Notes: generated from the letters alone by a model not told the origin. DNA of 64,000 nt from Sva-07 sp963728355 (GCA_963728355.1 CAVSJQ010000014.1:62001-126000), one strand, 5' to 3'; positions 34,258 through 43,254 are shown, counted from the first letter of the stretch. A program made the numbers and translations.

Positions 34258-34693
34258 GGCTTATGCCGCGACCCTCGGGTCGATCGAACGCCCCGCGAGG
34301 GCGTCGACGACCGACCGGGAAGTGCCGAGGTCGGCAAACGAAGTGATTTTGTTTTCTCCTGCGATCGGACTGCCTGGGAGATCCAGCGGCCCCAAGGCGC
34401 CCGATGGCACACGGAGGAAACGGACCTCTCGGGTGGCGAAGCGGCCGAACCCGACCCATCCACGGTAGCAGCAATGCCTGCGCCGTCCGGAAACGGGCGG
34501 CGGCCGGCGGCGAACCGCTCAGTGGAGCGGCATCGTCGCCCGCAGGACCCTCCGTCGCCCCGCCCGCTCTAGAGCGCGAAGCTGGTCGAGAGGGCGCCGA
34601 AGACCGGCAGGCGCATCGGCGGGTGCGGGCCGGGCAACCCGCCCCGCGACCGCACACGAAAGCCCCGCGGGGTCACGGGGCTTTCGTCGCGCC
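34258..34693. other. 436-nt region without a gene
   Basis: No open frame here looks coding. It contains an AT-rich patch (34345-34362, with GATTTTGTTTTC) likely serving as promoter for the leftward zinc-ribbon gene, and the cold-shock terminator near its right end. The rest shows no repeats or RNA-like structure that I can see. Confidence 0.5.
34657..34686 (-). terminator. Intrinsic terminator of the cold-shock gene
   Basis: CGAAAGCCCCG (34657-34667) pairs with CGGGGCTTTCG (34676-34686): an 11-bp stem with an 8-nt loop, starting 7 nt past the stop of the leftward cold-shock gene. The AAAG/CTTT base of the stem is typical of intrinsic terminators. Confidence 0.8.
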
Positions 34694-34900
34694 TCAGGCG
34701 AGCGCCTGAACGTTGACCGCTTTCGGTCCCTTGTCGCCGGGCTCGGCGTCGAAGGAGACCTTGGCGCCGTCGGTCAGGGACCGGAAGCCCTCGCCGCCGA
34801 TGTCGTTGTGATGGACGAACAGGTCCTTGCCTGCGTCGTCGGGGGTGATGAAGCCGTAGCCCTTGTCATCACTGAACCACTTCACGGTTCCGGTTGCCAT
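34694..34900 (-). CDS. Cold-shock protein
   Basis: Single-stranded RNA/DNA-binding OB-fold of 68 residues. Both RNA-binding motifs are present: GTVKWFSDDKGYGFITPDD (RNP1, KGYGFI) and DLFVHHNDI (RNP2). It acts as an RNA chaperone. GGAGG lies about 10 nt before the ATG at 34900; the longer open frame upstream is untranslated leader. A strong terminator follows. Possible cold or growth-phase control through its roughly 60-nt or longer leader cannot be judged. Confidence 0.97.
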   Translation of the reverse strand: MATGTVKWFSDDKGYGFITPDDAGKDLFVHHNDIGGEGFRSLTDGAKVSFDAEPGDKGPKAVNVQALA

Positions 34901-35140
34901 CTGCGTATACCTCCGTTGTGGGTGCACTGCGAACGCGGAGGATGCCGACAGGCAAGTAAGCACGATCTACGGGCGCGGGCACTGCTTTGGTCGGAAAGTC
35001 CGACTCGAACTCGACCGAGGCTAGCAGGCGACCCCTCCGCCCCCGGGTGAGCGCGGACGGGCCGAGCGGCGCGTGATCGCCCCCGGCCACGAGGCGCGCG
35101 CGTCCGATGGCGTCGAGCGCCGGCCACATAACATGGAGCC

Positions 35141-35350
35141 ATGGCGCACGCCGAGGTGACTCTCATGAATGGACAGATCATCGAAGCCGAGGGTGACGTC
35201 GGCGAGGTGGAGAAGACCCTCTCCGACGCCGCCCGGTCGGGTCACGCGAGATTCGCCTGGCTGATCGAGCGCGACAGCGGCGAGCGGGTCGGGGTCAACC
35301 CCGATCAGGTGCTCACCTTACGCGCCGGCAAGCCGGCGGCGGGGGAATAG
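35141..35350 (+). CDS. Small conserved protein of unknown function, 69 aa
   Basis: Short soluble protein with an N-terminal beta pair (EVTLMNGQIIEAEGDVGEVE), an amphipathic helix (KTLSDAARSGHARF), and a final strand pair (VGVNPDQVLTLRA). The pattern suggests a small compact alpha/beta domain. A TAACAT box about 35131 sits 5 nt upstream of the ATG, so the gene may be leaderless. Its last 46 nt overlap the convergent desaturase gene. No function known. Confidence 0.65.
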   Translation: MAHAEVTLMNGQIIEAEGDVGEVEKTLSDAARSGHARFAWLIERDSGERVGVNPDQVLTLRAGKPAAGE

Positions 35351-36348
35351 CCGCCGATCTCGCGGGCCTGGCGCCAGGTCACCAATCGGCCGCCCACCGG
35401 GTCGATCAGCTTCAGCCGCAACGAGCGCACCCCGTCGAGGAGGCCGAGGACCGGCACGTCGGCGAAGATCGCGTTCTCCTCGTGGGCGCGCTGCAGGTGG
35501 TAGTTGGGGATCTTGGCGCTGAGGTGGTGGACGTGGTGGAGCCCGATGTTGCCGCTGAAGTAGCGGAGGACGCGCGGCAGCTTCAGGTAGGAGCTGCCCT
35601 TCAGCGCGGCGTCGGCGTAGCTCCAGCGCTCCCCGGTCTCCCAGTAGGCGTCCTCGAACTGGTGCTGGACATAGAAGAGGAAGACCCCGGCCGTGCCGGC
35701 GAGGATCGCGGTGGGCATCTGGACCAGGAGCCAGGCGATCGGCCCGACGGCCCAGAAGACGGCGCCGAGCAGCAGGGCCAGCGCGACGTTGGTCAGCTGC
35801 ACGCTGTGGCGGCTGCGCGCCCGCATCCGCCGGTTCCAGAACCGCGGTCCGACCATCAGCGACCAGATCGGCCCGATCCCGAAGAGGATCACGGGGCTGC
35901 GGAAGAGGCGATAGGCGAGGCGCCCGCGCCACGGCCGTCCGGCGAACTCGGCGACCGTGATGGTCTCGATGTCGCCGGTGCCGCGGCGGTCGAGGTCGCC
36001 CGAGGTGCCGTGGTGGACGGCGTGGTTGTGGCGCCAGTTGGCGTAGGGCTGGAAGACGATCAGGCCGGTCAGGCGCCCGAGCCAGACGTTGCCGCGCCTG
36101 CCGGGGAGGAAGGAGCCGTGGGCGCAGTCATGGAAGACGATGAAGGTGCGCAGCAGGAATCCCGACGCGGGGATCGCCAGCGCCAGCGTCAGCCAGGGGG
36201 ACACCGGGAGAACGAGGTACATCGCCACGGTGAGTGCGACATAGGCACCGAGCGACGTGGCGAGGCCGAGCACGGCGAGCGGCAGCGAGGCGCGCTCGTA
36301 GCCGGCGACCGACGAGCGCCAGTAGGTACGGGGTGGAGCGACGTTCAT
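35305..36348 (-). CDS. Fatty acid desaturase
   Basis: Integral membrane di-iron desaturase (347 residues). The three histidine boxes are HDCAHG, HNHAVHHG and HHVHHL, set between hydrophobic hairpins (ASLPLAVLGLATSLGAYVAL, LTLALAIPASGFLLRTFIVF). They coordinate the two irons that introduce a double bond in acyl chains; this is an acyl-lipid/DesA-type member. ATG at 36348 is chosen by the length before the first helix. Its 3' end overlaps the convergent small gene by 46 nt. It would adjust membrane fluidity, fitting the neighbouring cold-shock gene. Confidence 0.9.
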   Translation of the reverse strand: MNVAPPRTYWRSSVAGYERASLPLAVLGLATSLGAYVALTVAMYLVLPVSPWLTLALAIPASGFLLRTFIVFHDCAHGSFLPGRRGNVWLGRLTGLIVFQPYANWRHNHAVHHGTSGDLDRRGTGDIETITVAEFAGRPWRGRLAYRLFRSPVILFGIGPIWSLMVGPRFWNRRMRARSRHSVQLTNVALALLLGAVFWAVGPIAWLLVQMPTAILAGTAGVFLFYVQHQFEDAYWETGERWSYADAALKGSSYLKLPRVLRYFSGNIGLHHVHHLSAKIPNYHLQRAHEENAIFADVPVLGLLDGVRSLRLKLIDPVGGRLVTWRQAREIGGYSPAAGLPARKVST

Positions 36349-36600
36349 CGAGCTTGGAGCCTCCGTGTTTCGTCGGGACTGATGGCGTGGCCGGGGGACC
36401 GCAGCGCCTCGGTCGCCGGACCAGGTAGTCGTCGTCGAAACCGAGCCCAAGGATGACCTGCGCGGTACTCCGCGGGGCGAGGGGATCGATCCGCAAGGTC
36501 ACCTTAGCGGTCGACCGCTCCCGACCGTGGCCGCCGGGCGCGGCTGCTGCCTTCTGCGGGCCCTTGCCCAGGCACGGAAATCTCGCCGACGGGCTCCTAT

Positions 36601-39600
36601 ATGGTCCTCCAAGGTGCGCGGCTCTTGAGTGATCGCGGTGGCGTCAGGGTCGGCGGAGCCGGTCTTTGCCTGGCGCTGCTCTGCGTCCTGCTCGCCGCGC
36701 CCGCGGCGAGCCCGGCCGCGACCCGGCGGGCGACGAGGACGACGAACCGCGGGGCCCGCGTGATCGCTCCACGGCCGGGTGCGACGCTGCCGGCGCGGCC
36801 GCTCGAGATCAGGCTGCGGACGCGAGGGGCGCGACGCCTCGCGGTTTTCCTCAACGGCCGGTTGATCACGCGCGAGATGGCGCGCGGCCCAGGCGGCCTG
36901 CGCCGGCTGAGCGCCTCGCCCAACCACGGCCTGCGCTTCGGTGCCAACCGACTGCGCGTCGTCAGCGGCCCGCGGGTCCGGCGCCGGGCCCGCCTGGTCC
37001 GCTTCCGGGTCCGCCCCACCCGGCCGCTCGCCGCCGCCGGCCTCGACGTGGTCACCACCAGCGGCGACCGCATCACGCTCAACGGCTCCGAATCCCGCCC
37101 GCTCGGAACGATCGGGCGCCTGCGCTATCGCTGGTCGATCGCCGGCGGGCCCCGGGCGGTGAGACGCGCCCGGCGCGGCGGGGTCAGGCTCACGCACCGT
37201 GACTCGCCGACGCCGATCCTTCGCGCCGGCAGCACTCGCCATGTGCAGCTGCGGCTCACCGTGCTCGGCCCCGGTGGCAACGTCGGCAGGGACTTCGTCA
37301 GGGTCACCGTGGACCCGCCGCCGTCGGTGCGGCTCGTCACCGGTGCCCGCCGTGGCAACCGATGGGGCGTGGCCCTGCGGGGGCCGATCAACGCCTTCTA
37401 TCCAGGCGAGACCGACAAGTGGCTGCAGGTGGTGGTCCTCGACCGCCGCGACCTGAGCCTGGTCTCCAACAAGTCCTACGGCTGCCCGGCGGCAACCGCC
37501 CATCCGCGCGAATCCGAACGTGCGCTCTCCGGGTGCGAGCAGGCCGTGCGCAAGGATCTCGCCCCCCTCGCCAAGAGCAGGCGGCCGACGATCGCGATCG
37601 CCGTCAACCTGCCCGGCACCGATCCTTCGGTTCAACCCCCCGCCGGGATCGCCGCCGCGCTCGGCAGCTATCTCCCGCCCTGGGAATGGTGGGCACCCTC
37701 GGCGGCCATCCGCCGCGGGACCTTCGCCGCGGTATTTCAGCCCGGCGGCGGCAAGGACGGGTCGGTGCAGCTCGCGGCACCGAACCCGACGGTCGCCGAC
37801 AGCGGCATGATCGACGACAACCTCTTCCTCGACAACGAAGGCAACTACTCGCTGGTCGGCGGCGAACGACCCACCTTCGAAACCCAGGCGGCAGGTTCCG
37901 ACGCGACTCAAAACGTGATCGCGGTCGGCGACAGGAAGTTCACCCAGCCGCTGCCGGCCAACTCGCAGGGCGGCTTCCAGGTGGTGGTCCTGGACGCGCG
38001 CACGCTCGAAGGCCACTCCTACTGGTTCGAGACCCACGAATCGCCCGCCGGGTTGAAGGCGATGAAGGAAACCCTGGCGCAGGCCAACGGCGCCGGCGGC
38101 GGCCCGTTCGGCTACCGGGACCTGATCTTCATCGCCGGCCGCGGCAACCCCACGGTCGAACTGCTGGGCGCCGCGTACCCCTGGGTCGACCCGCTCGGGA
38201 CGGAGATCGAAGAAGCGGGCGGCAGTCGCAGCCGCTTCCTACGTGCGCTCGGCGCGAAGATGTCGCATGGCAGCTCCTACACGCTGGTCGGTCGCTCCCG
38301 CCTCGGTCGCGCGAACGGGGACGAGGTGCTCGGTGCCGGCCCGAGCTCCGCGGCCGGCCTCAACACGGCGCCGCTCGGCGGCGTCCTGGCGCGCCGCGGC
38401 CGCTACCACGAATTCCAGGTCGAAAACTCCGACCCGCTGGCCGGCGAAGGCCAGGCGCCGCTGAACCGCGGCGCCGCCGAGCTGCTGCAGGTGGTCGGAC
38501 AGGCGCCCACGCCGTGGCCCGAGCAGGGCAACCCGGGGCGCAGCGCGGCGATCGCCTATATCGGTGAAGCGGTGCTCGAAACCGCCAGCCCGCGCACCCA
38601 GTACTGGACCAGGCCGTTCAACGCCGACGAATGGGCGAGGGTGGCGACGCGGATCGAACAGCTGCCGGCGCCGCCGACGGCCAAGGGCTTCGATGGCGCC
38701 GACTTCGCCTGGGCCCAACGCGAGCTGGTCCGGGAGATCTCCTGGCTGCGCTGGACCCACGCCCACATGGAAAAGCTCGCCAAGCCGTTCGACTCGACCG
38801 CGTTCCAGAGCTGGGCGAAGCTGCAGCGGATCGCCAACGACGTCGAACTCGAGGTCGAAGCCTCCAAGGAAGAGAAGGCCGAAGCGGTGGCCGGCGCGGT
38901 CTTCGATCTGGCCCTCGACCTCGGCAAAGAGGTGCCGCTGGCCGGCAAGGCCTTCGGCGCCGCCAGCGCGGTCTACCACTTCGGGATGGAGGTGGCGAAG
39001 ATCGACGGCGAGTCGGCGGAGAACGACTTCCGGGTCAAGGTCGGCCGCGTGGGCGAAGAATTCACCGCGCGCCTGGCGGCCACCCAGTCGCTGCTGACCC
39101 GGCAGGTGCCGGACGCGATCGCCTCCGATTACGGCCGGCTGAAGACGATCGGCACCTGCAGCGCGCCGACCCGGGTCGAATGGGCCGAATGCCCCTTCGC
39201 CCACGGCGCCTGGGAATACACGCAGAACGACCAGGAAGCGGCGGCCCGCTCGCTGCTCACCTCCTCGGAAGCCGCGGCCTACGGCGCGATCGTGCCGGCC
39301 AAGTACAAGGCCTTCGAACTGCCGATCCAGACCTACCGCCAGGCGAGGACCTTCGCCGGCCTGACGCTCGGGGTCGTCTGCCACTGGCCGTTCGGAGACT
39401 CTCCGGCCGGCGCCCAGTACGCCCGGCCGGTCTTCCGCCAGGTCGGCAACCTGGACGAAAACCTGCGCGAAACCTGGATCGTCACCGCGCTGGGCGATCT
39501 TGAAGGCGCCGGCACGATCACCTCCCCGTACCGGATGAAGGTGCCCGCAGCGGATGTCACCGACCAGATCTTCGGCGACGAGAAGGGTCAGCTGAACCTC

Positions 39601-39711
39601 GACCCGGAAGACTTCTTCGCCCACAACTTCCACGCCGTGACCGACCTCAGGTACCCGCTCCAAAACTCGCCCACCGGCTGGCTTTCCCGCTGCTCGGGCG
39701 GACCACCCTGA
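36601..39711 (+). CDS. Large secreted protein of unknown function (1036 aa)
   Basis: Exported protein with signal segment GLCLALLCVLLAAPAASPAA. Residues ~50-135 look like an Ig-like domain (VIAPRPGATLPARPLEIRLR) rich in arginine; residues ~140-235 resemble a PKD-like domain (LRYRWSIAGGPRAVRR). The middle is alpha/beta with WLQVVVLDRRDLSLVSNKSY and QVVVLDARTLEGHSYWFETH, two related strands; the last third is helical (WAKLQRIANDVELEVEASKE) and Glu-rich. No enzymatic motif is recognised. The annotated ATG at 36601 overlaps a TATATGGT box, so translation may begin later, for instance TTG at 36625. Glutamate is mostly GAA. Confidence 0.75.
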   Translation: MVLQGARLLSDRGGVRVGGAGLCLALLCVLLAAPAASPAATRRATRTTNRGARVIAPRPGATLPARPLEIRLRTRGARRLAVFLNGRLITREMARGPGGLRRLSASPNHGLRFGANRLRVVSGPRVRRRARLVRFRVRPTRPLAAAGLDVVTTSGDRITLNGSESRPLGTIGRLRYRWSIAGGPRAVRRARRGGVRLTHRDSPTPILRAGSTRHVQLRLTVLGPGGNVGRDFVRVTVDPPPSVRLVTGARRGNRWGVALRGPINAFYPGETDKWLQVVVLDRRDLSLVSNKSYGCPAATAHPRESERALSGCEQAVRKDLAPLAKSRRPTIAIAVNLPGTDPSVQPPAGIAAALGSYLPPWEWWAPSAAIRRGTFAAVFQPGGGKDGSVQLAAPNPTVADSGMIDDNLFLDNEGNYSLVGGERPTFETQAAGSDATQNVIAVGDRKFTQPLPANSQGGFQVVVLDARTLEGHSYWFETHESPAGLKAMKETLAQANGAGGGPFGYRDLIFIAGRGNPTVELLGAAYPWVDPLGTEIEEAGGSRSRFLRALGAKMSHGSSYTLVGRSRLGRANGDEVLGAGPSSAAGLNTAPLGGVLARRGRYHEFQVENSDPLAGEGQAPLNRGAAELLQVVGQAPTPWPEQGNPGRSAAIAYIGEAVLETASPRTQYWTRPFNADEWARVATRIEQLPAPPTAKGFDGADFAWAQRELVREISWLRWTHAHMEKLAKPFDSTAFQSWAKLQRIANDVELEVEASKEEKAEAVAGAVFDLALDLGKEVPLAGKAFGAASAVYHFGMEVAKIDGESAENDFRVKVGRVGEEFTARLAATQSLLTRQVPDAIASDYGRLKTIGTCSAPTRVEWAECPFAHGAWEYTQNDQEAAARSLLTSSEAAAYGAIVPAKYKAFELPIQTYRQARTFAGLTLGVVCHWPFGDSPAGAQYARPVFRQVGNLDENLRETWIVTALGDLEGAGTITSPYRMKVPAADVTDQIFGDEKGQLNLDPEDFFAHNFHAVTDLRYPLQNSPTGWLSRCSGGPP

Positions 39712-39740
39712 GGAAGTCCGGAAGGTCCCCCGCCGGGGCC

Positions 39741-39746
39741 TATCCT
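39741..39746 (+). promoter_or_regulatory. -10 box of a leaderless promoter
   Basis: TATCCT ends exactly 6 nt before the ATG at 39753, the spacing expected when transcription starts at the start codon. No ribosome-binding site lies between. Confidence 0.5.
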
Positions 39747-39752
39747 GAGGCG

Positions 39753-40706
39753 ATGTCGAAAGCCGGCCTATTCGGCGAGGGCGTCGGGGTGGTCGCGGTC
39801 GAGCCGACGGACGAGCTGCTCCACCCGCCCTCGAGTCCCGGGGACCCCGATGCCGCCGAGACCTCCTACTTCGGCTTCAGCGTCCCCGAGCGCGACCTCA
39901 ACTGCGCGATCTACCACTGGTTTCACCCCGTGCTCGGCCTGGTCAGCGGCGGCGTGATCCTGGTCCGCGGGGAGGTCGAGAGCGCCGCCCGGGCCGACTT
40001 CATCGACTACCGCAACTTCATGCCGATGCCGACCGGGGACATCGACGACGTCACCCACCCGAGTGGCGTCCGGGTCAGGGTCGTGAAGCCGCTGGAGGAG
40101 ATCGAGCTGGCCTACTCCTCCGCCGACGGCCGGCTGAGCTTCGAGCTCGTCCAGCGTGCCCTGATGCCGGCGGCCGGCAAGCCCGGCGGCGGCCACTTCG
40201 CGCAGGCCATGGTCACGTCCGGCGAGCTCGTCCTCGATGGCGAGCGGATCGAGATCGGTGGCAGCTTCACCCGCGATCGCAGCTGGTCGACGCCACGGCC
40301 GGAGTCCAACCACGAGATGCCGCCGCTCGGCTGGGCCGGCGCCGTGTTCGGCGAGGACCTCGCCCTCCACTTCTCGGCGCACGACGGGGACGAGCTGGAC
40401 GCCGCCGGGCTGCGCTGGGGCTATGTCTTCCGCGACGGGGAGACGCGCGGCGTCGCGGCGGTGGCGATGCGGACCGCCCGCGGACCGGACGGCGCCGCGC
40501 CACGGGCGCTGGAGGTCGAGCTGCGCGACTCCGCTGGAGACCGCTACGAGCTGTCCGGTGAGGTGCGGGCACGGGCACCGCTCTCGGTCTGGCCGAACAT
40601 GATCGACCAGATGTGCCTGATGGAATACCGCCTCGGCGGTCGCCGCACTTTCGGAGACTTCCAGGACCTGCAGTTCAACACCTTCCTGCGCGGCCTGCGG
40701 GGCTGA
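39753..40706 (+). CDS. DUF7064/7065-like lipocalin-fold protein
   Basis: Soluble 317-residue protein, mostly beta. It contains SYFGFSVPERDLNCAIYHWF near the start, GGSFTRDRSWSTPRPESNHE in the middle and ELSGEVRARAPLSVWPNMID near the end. The order resembles the DUF7064 and hydroxyneurosporene/AttH-type double lipocalin folds that isomerise or hydrate isoprenoid or polyketide substrates. This assignment is tentative and no catalytic residue is certain. It is read from its own leaderless promoter, with no close operon partners. Confidence 0.65.
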   Translation: MSKAGLFGEGVGVVAVEPTDELLHPPSSPGDPDAAETSYFGFSVPERDLNCAIYHWFHPVLGLVSGGVILVRGEVESAARADFIDYRNFMPMPTGDIDDVTHPSGVRVRVVKPLEEIELAYSSADGRLSFELVQRALMPAAGKPGGGHFAQAMVTSGELVLDGERIEIGGSFTRDRSWSTPRPESNHEMPPLGWAGAVFGEDLALHFSAHDGDELDAAGLRWGYVFRDGETRGVAAVAMRTARGPDGAAPRALEVELRDSAGDRYELSGEVRARAPLSVWPNMIDQMCLMEYRLGGRRTFGDFQDLQFNTFLRGLRG

Positions 40707-40789
40707 CGGGAGGCCGGCGGGCGTGGTCGCCTCCGTTGGCCCGCCCGCCGGGGATAGGGTCGGGCCGATCGGGTCGCAAGGGGCTCAAG

Positions 40790-41092
40790 ACGGTCGGATA
40801 GCGCGGTTCGAGGGCGGCGAACGCAACTGGGACGAGTTTGCGGATCAGGTCCGGGCCTCGATCCGCGGGCGTGGCGAGGGGGACGCCGCTGGCCGGGGCC
40901 CTCGAGGCGGCCGGGTGATGCTCCTCGCCGATCGCGATGGCAACCGCGGTGCGAAGCTGATCCTCTGCGAGACGGAGGAGGGCCCGTGCAGGGTCGACCA
41001 GGCGCTCAGCGAGGTGACGCCCGAGCCCGCGCGGACCACGGACATCGGTCGAGATGTACGAGGTGCTGCTCGACGAGTCGCCCGGCGGGTAG
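40790..41092 (+). pseudogene. Decayed duplicate of the 31324 gene
   Basis: Aligns with 31324-31635 along its whole length, and upstream too: GGGGATAGGGTCGG at 40750-40763 and AAGGGGCTCAAGA at 40778-40790 match the intact copy. The start ATG has become ACG at 40790. RIARFEGGERNWDE is kept, then a frame slip changes the middle (GDAAGRGPRGGR for GTPLAAVHDAIGR), and a second slip comes before the final EMYEVLLDESPGG, which is intact in another frame and ends TAG at 41092. Several lesions, so not a sequencing artefact. Confidence 0.8.
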
Positions 41093-41401
41093 GAGATCGG
41101 GGTCCGGAGCACGCCGCCACCCTGGCCGCCGATCCTCGGCCAAGCGCTCCAGCCTGGCGTCATCGCAGGTCTCGCGCTGAGCCTCCTTGGTCTCAATCTC
41201 ATCGGCAGAGCGGATCGATTTGAGCCGGGCCCCGTAGGGGAAGCGCCCGCGCCGCAAACCCCTGCCCCCCGCGATTGATCGGCAAGTCACGACGAGAGCA
41301 CGTCGGTGACCGAGTGCGACCGATCATCCTGCGGATCGCGCCCGGCCCATGTCCGCGCCGCGGTGATTGACACCGGCGAAGCGCTCGCCGATCCTCCATG
41401 A
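41093..41401. other. 309-nt region without a gene
   Basis: No open frame looks coding here. It begins at the stop of the decayed duplicate and ends at the secreted hydrolase ATG. It is somewhat less GC-rich in places (41200-41230). I see no hairpin or repeat; it may hold the hydrolase promoter. Confidence 0.4.
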
Positions 41402-42367
41402 ATGCGTTCGCCTCGATACGGCGTGCTGCTCGCCCTGACCCTCGCAGCTGGATTGCTCGCGCCGACGCCGGCAGATGCCGCGTTCGACGCGGCCCTCCGT
41501 TACGGTGACTTCGCTGGCCTCGTCGGCGTCGGTGGCGGCCGTGCCATCTACCTGGAGTGCCACGGCCGGGGCGAGCCGACGGTGATCCTCGAGGCCGGTC
41601 TGCGCAGCCGCTCGGACTTCTGGAGCGAGCGCACCGAGGAGACGCGCGGGGCGACGGTCCTGCCCGGCGTCTCGCGCTTCACCCGCGTGTGCACCTACGA
41701 TCGGCCCGGAACGACGCTCGGCACTGAAGCATTCAGCCGCAGCACGCCGGTGCCGATGCCGCGCACCGCCGCCGACACGGTCGCCGAATTGCACGCGCTG
41801 CTTCGGGCGGCGAAAATCCCGGGTCCCTACGTCCTGGTCGGTCACTCGACCGGTGGGCTGATCGTCAGGCTCTACGCCGGCAGCTATCCGCAAGGGGTGG
41901 TCGGCGTGGTTCTCGTCGACGCGCTGTCGGAGTTCCTGCAGGGCCCCCTCTCGCCCGCCCAGATCGCCGCCTACGACGAACTCAACAACGGCCCCCTGCC
42001 GGGCCTGGAAGGCTATTCCGACCTGGAGCAGATCCTGTTCCGGCCGAGCTTCGCGCAGATGCGGCGCGCGGCCGCCGCCCATCCCCTGCGCCCGATCCCG
42101 CTGCGGGTCATCTCGCGCGGGCTGCCGCTCGAGCTCCCCGAAGGGCTGCCGGCCGGGCTCACCACCGCCGTCGTCGAGCGCGCCTGGGCGGTGTCCCAAC
42201 GGCGCCTGGCGCAGCTCGTACCGACCGCTCACCAGACGATCGCCAGACGGAGCTCCCACTACATCATGTTCAGCCAGCCGCGGCTGATCATCCGCGAAGT
42301 GCACAGGGTGGTTCGGCTGGTTCGCAAGAAGGCGAGGCGCCGATCAAGCGGTGGACGGGCGATCTGA
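41402..42367 (+). CDS. Secreted alpha/beta hydrolase
   Basis: Exported 321-residue serine hydrolase. Signal peptide YGVLLALTLAAGLLAPTPAD with an AxA site is followed by GRAIYLECHGRGEPTVILEA, a DRPGTTLG segment, the nucleophile elbow VGHSTGGLI and a C-terminal histidine region (SSHYIMFSQPRLI). The catalytic acid is likely in VVLVDALSEF. It resembles secreted lipases or esterases of actinobacteria without a known substrate. ATG at 41402 follows an out-of-frame ATG at 41398. Glu codons are mixed. Confidence 0.83.
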   Translation: MRSPRYGVLLALTLAAGLLAPTPADAAFDAALRYGDFAGLVGVGGGRAIYLECHGRGEPTVILEAGLRSRSDFWSERTEETRGATVLPGVSRFTRVCTYDRPGTTLGTEAFSRSTPVPMPRTAADTVAELHALLRAAKIPGPYVLVGHSTGGLIVRLYAGSYPQGVVGVVLVDALSEFLQGPLSPAQIAAYDELNNGPLPGLEGYSDLEQILFRPSFAQMRRAAAAHPLRPIPLRVISRGLPLELPEGLPAGLTTAVVERAWAVSQRRLAQLVPTAHQTIARRSSHYIMFSQPRLIIREVHRVVRLVRKKARRRSSGGRAI

Positions 42368-42383
42368 GCAGGTCCAGGGGCTC

Positions 42384-42409
42384 GGCCCCGGTCGGAGGAC
42401 CGGGGTGCC
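42384..42409 (+). terminator. Hairpin after the secreted hydrolase gene
   Basis: CCCCGGTC (42386-42393) pairs with GACCGGGG (42398-42405) over GGAG; outer GG/CC pairs extend it. It starts 17 nt past the stop and is followed by AGTTTCC, only a weak T-run. Confidence 0.5.
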
Positions 42410-42570
42410 AAGTTTCCTCCCGACGCGTCCCGTGCCTGCGCGGCCAGGGCGCAGCATCCGATCGGGCCCACACTGCCGAATACTTCTCCGAGCCCACGGA
42501 GCCGGCCGCCGCCAAGTAATTCCGGCGGCGGGACCCCTGACCGAGGTCCCGTCCCGCCGAAGTGTGCGAC

Positions 42571-42906
42571 CTAGGAGTTGCCGCTCCAGATCGCCGTGTA
42601 GTTGGTGTCGCCCGGGCCGGAGTGTTCGCCTCCGGGGGATCCGCTGCCGTCGGCGTTGGTGGCGTGGCTCGGAACATTGCCTTTGAAGGTCTCCGAGCTG
42701 CCCGCGGCACCGGGGCCGAAGGTGTACTCGCCTTCCCCGATTTCGTTGAATCTGCCGGCGTTTTCGGCGGCCTGTCCGTTGACGTGAAGAACCGGGCAGA
42801 CGAACGGATTTTCGGCTCGTTCCGGAGTGGACGCCACGGCCGAGCCGGCCGTGAGCCCGGCGACGACAGCCACCGTGCAGCCGACCGCGATCAATCGCTT
42901 GCGCAT
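42571..42906 (-). CDS. Small secreted protein of unknown function
   Basis: Exported 111-residue protein. MRKRLIAVGCTVAVVAGLTA with an AxA site (SAVAS) is the signal; the mature ~85 residues are Gly/Asn/Glu-rich (FNEIGEGEYTFGPGAAGSSE, PGGEHSGPGDTNYTAIWSGN) with one cysteine. AAGGAGG lies before the ATG at 42906. Function unknown; similar small signal-peptide proteins are common in this lineage. GAA dominates its glutamate codons. Confidence 0.78.
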   Translation of the reverse strand: MRKRLIAVGCTVAVVAGLTAGSAVASTPERAENPFVCPVLHVNGQAAENAGRFNEIGEGEYTFGPGAAGSSETFKGNVPSHATNADGSGSPGGEHSGPGDTNYTAIWSGNS

Positions 42907-43043
42907 GATGCGATTACCTCCTTGTAGGTGGTCGGGGCCAGGTCGGCCCCGCAATCGCCACCCTGACAAGCGGGTCTTACAGGGCTCTGACCCGGGGCTT
43001 ACGAGAGTGTGAACTCTGGGCTCTCGGCTCCGACTCTCGAATA

Positions 43044-43117
43044 TCGGGGAGACAGGATTTGAACCTGCGACCGCTCGGCCCCCAGCCGAGTGCGCTACCA
43101 GACTGCGCCACTCCCCG
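43044..43117 (-). tRNA. tRNA-Pro (anticodon GGG)
   Basis: Acceptor stem CGGGGAG pairs with CTCCCCG; D-arm GCGCAGTCTGGTAGCGC; anticodon stem CTCGG/CCGAG around CTGGGGG, giving GGG, which reads CCC and CCU; T-arm GCAGGTTCAAATCCTGT. The discriminator is A and no CCA is encoded. A cytosine at position 1 is the typical tRNA-Pro feature. Confidence 0.96.
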
Positions 43118-43172
43118 TTGGGGTCCGTGCATTCTGACGGATCGCGGCGATCGCGGCTACGCTCCCCTTTGC

Positions 43173-43243
43173 GCGGCGGTAGCTCAATGGTAGAGCCTCA
43201 GCCTTCCAAGCTGATGACGCGGGTTCGACTCCCGTCCGCCGCT
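43173..43243 (+). tRNA. tRNA-Gly (anticodon TCC)
   Basis: Acceptor GCGGCGG pairs with CCGCCGC; D-arm GCTCAATGGTAGAGC; anticodon loop CTTCCAA gives TCC, reading GGA and GGG; T-arm CGGGTTCGACTCCCG. No CCA is encoded. TACGCT about 10 nt upstream is a likely -10 box. It is divergent from tRNA-Pro. Confidence 0.96.
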
Positions 43244-43254
43244 TTCCGGCGGGC

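Noticed and set aside
34258..34693. Short open frames (for example 34404-34709 on +) as a small gene
   Set aside because: They cross the cold-shock terminator, have no ribosome-binding site and read as Arg/Pro-rich noise.
43044..43243. Paired tRNA genes as integration sites of a mobile element
   Set aside because: No integrase, no direct repeats of the tRNA ends and no shift in gene content nearby.
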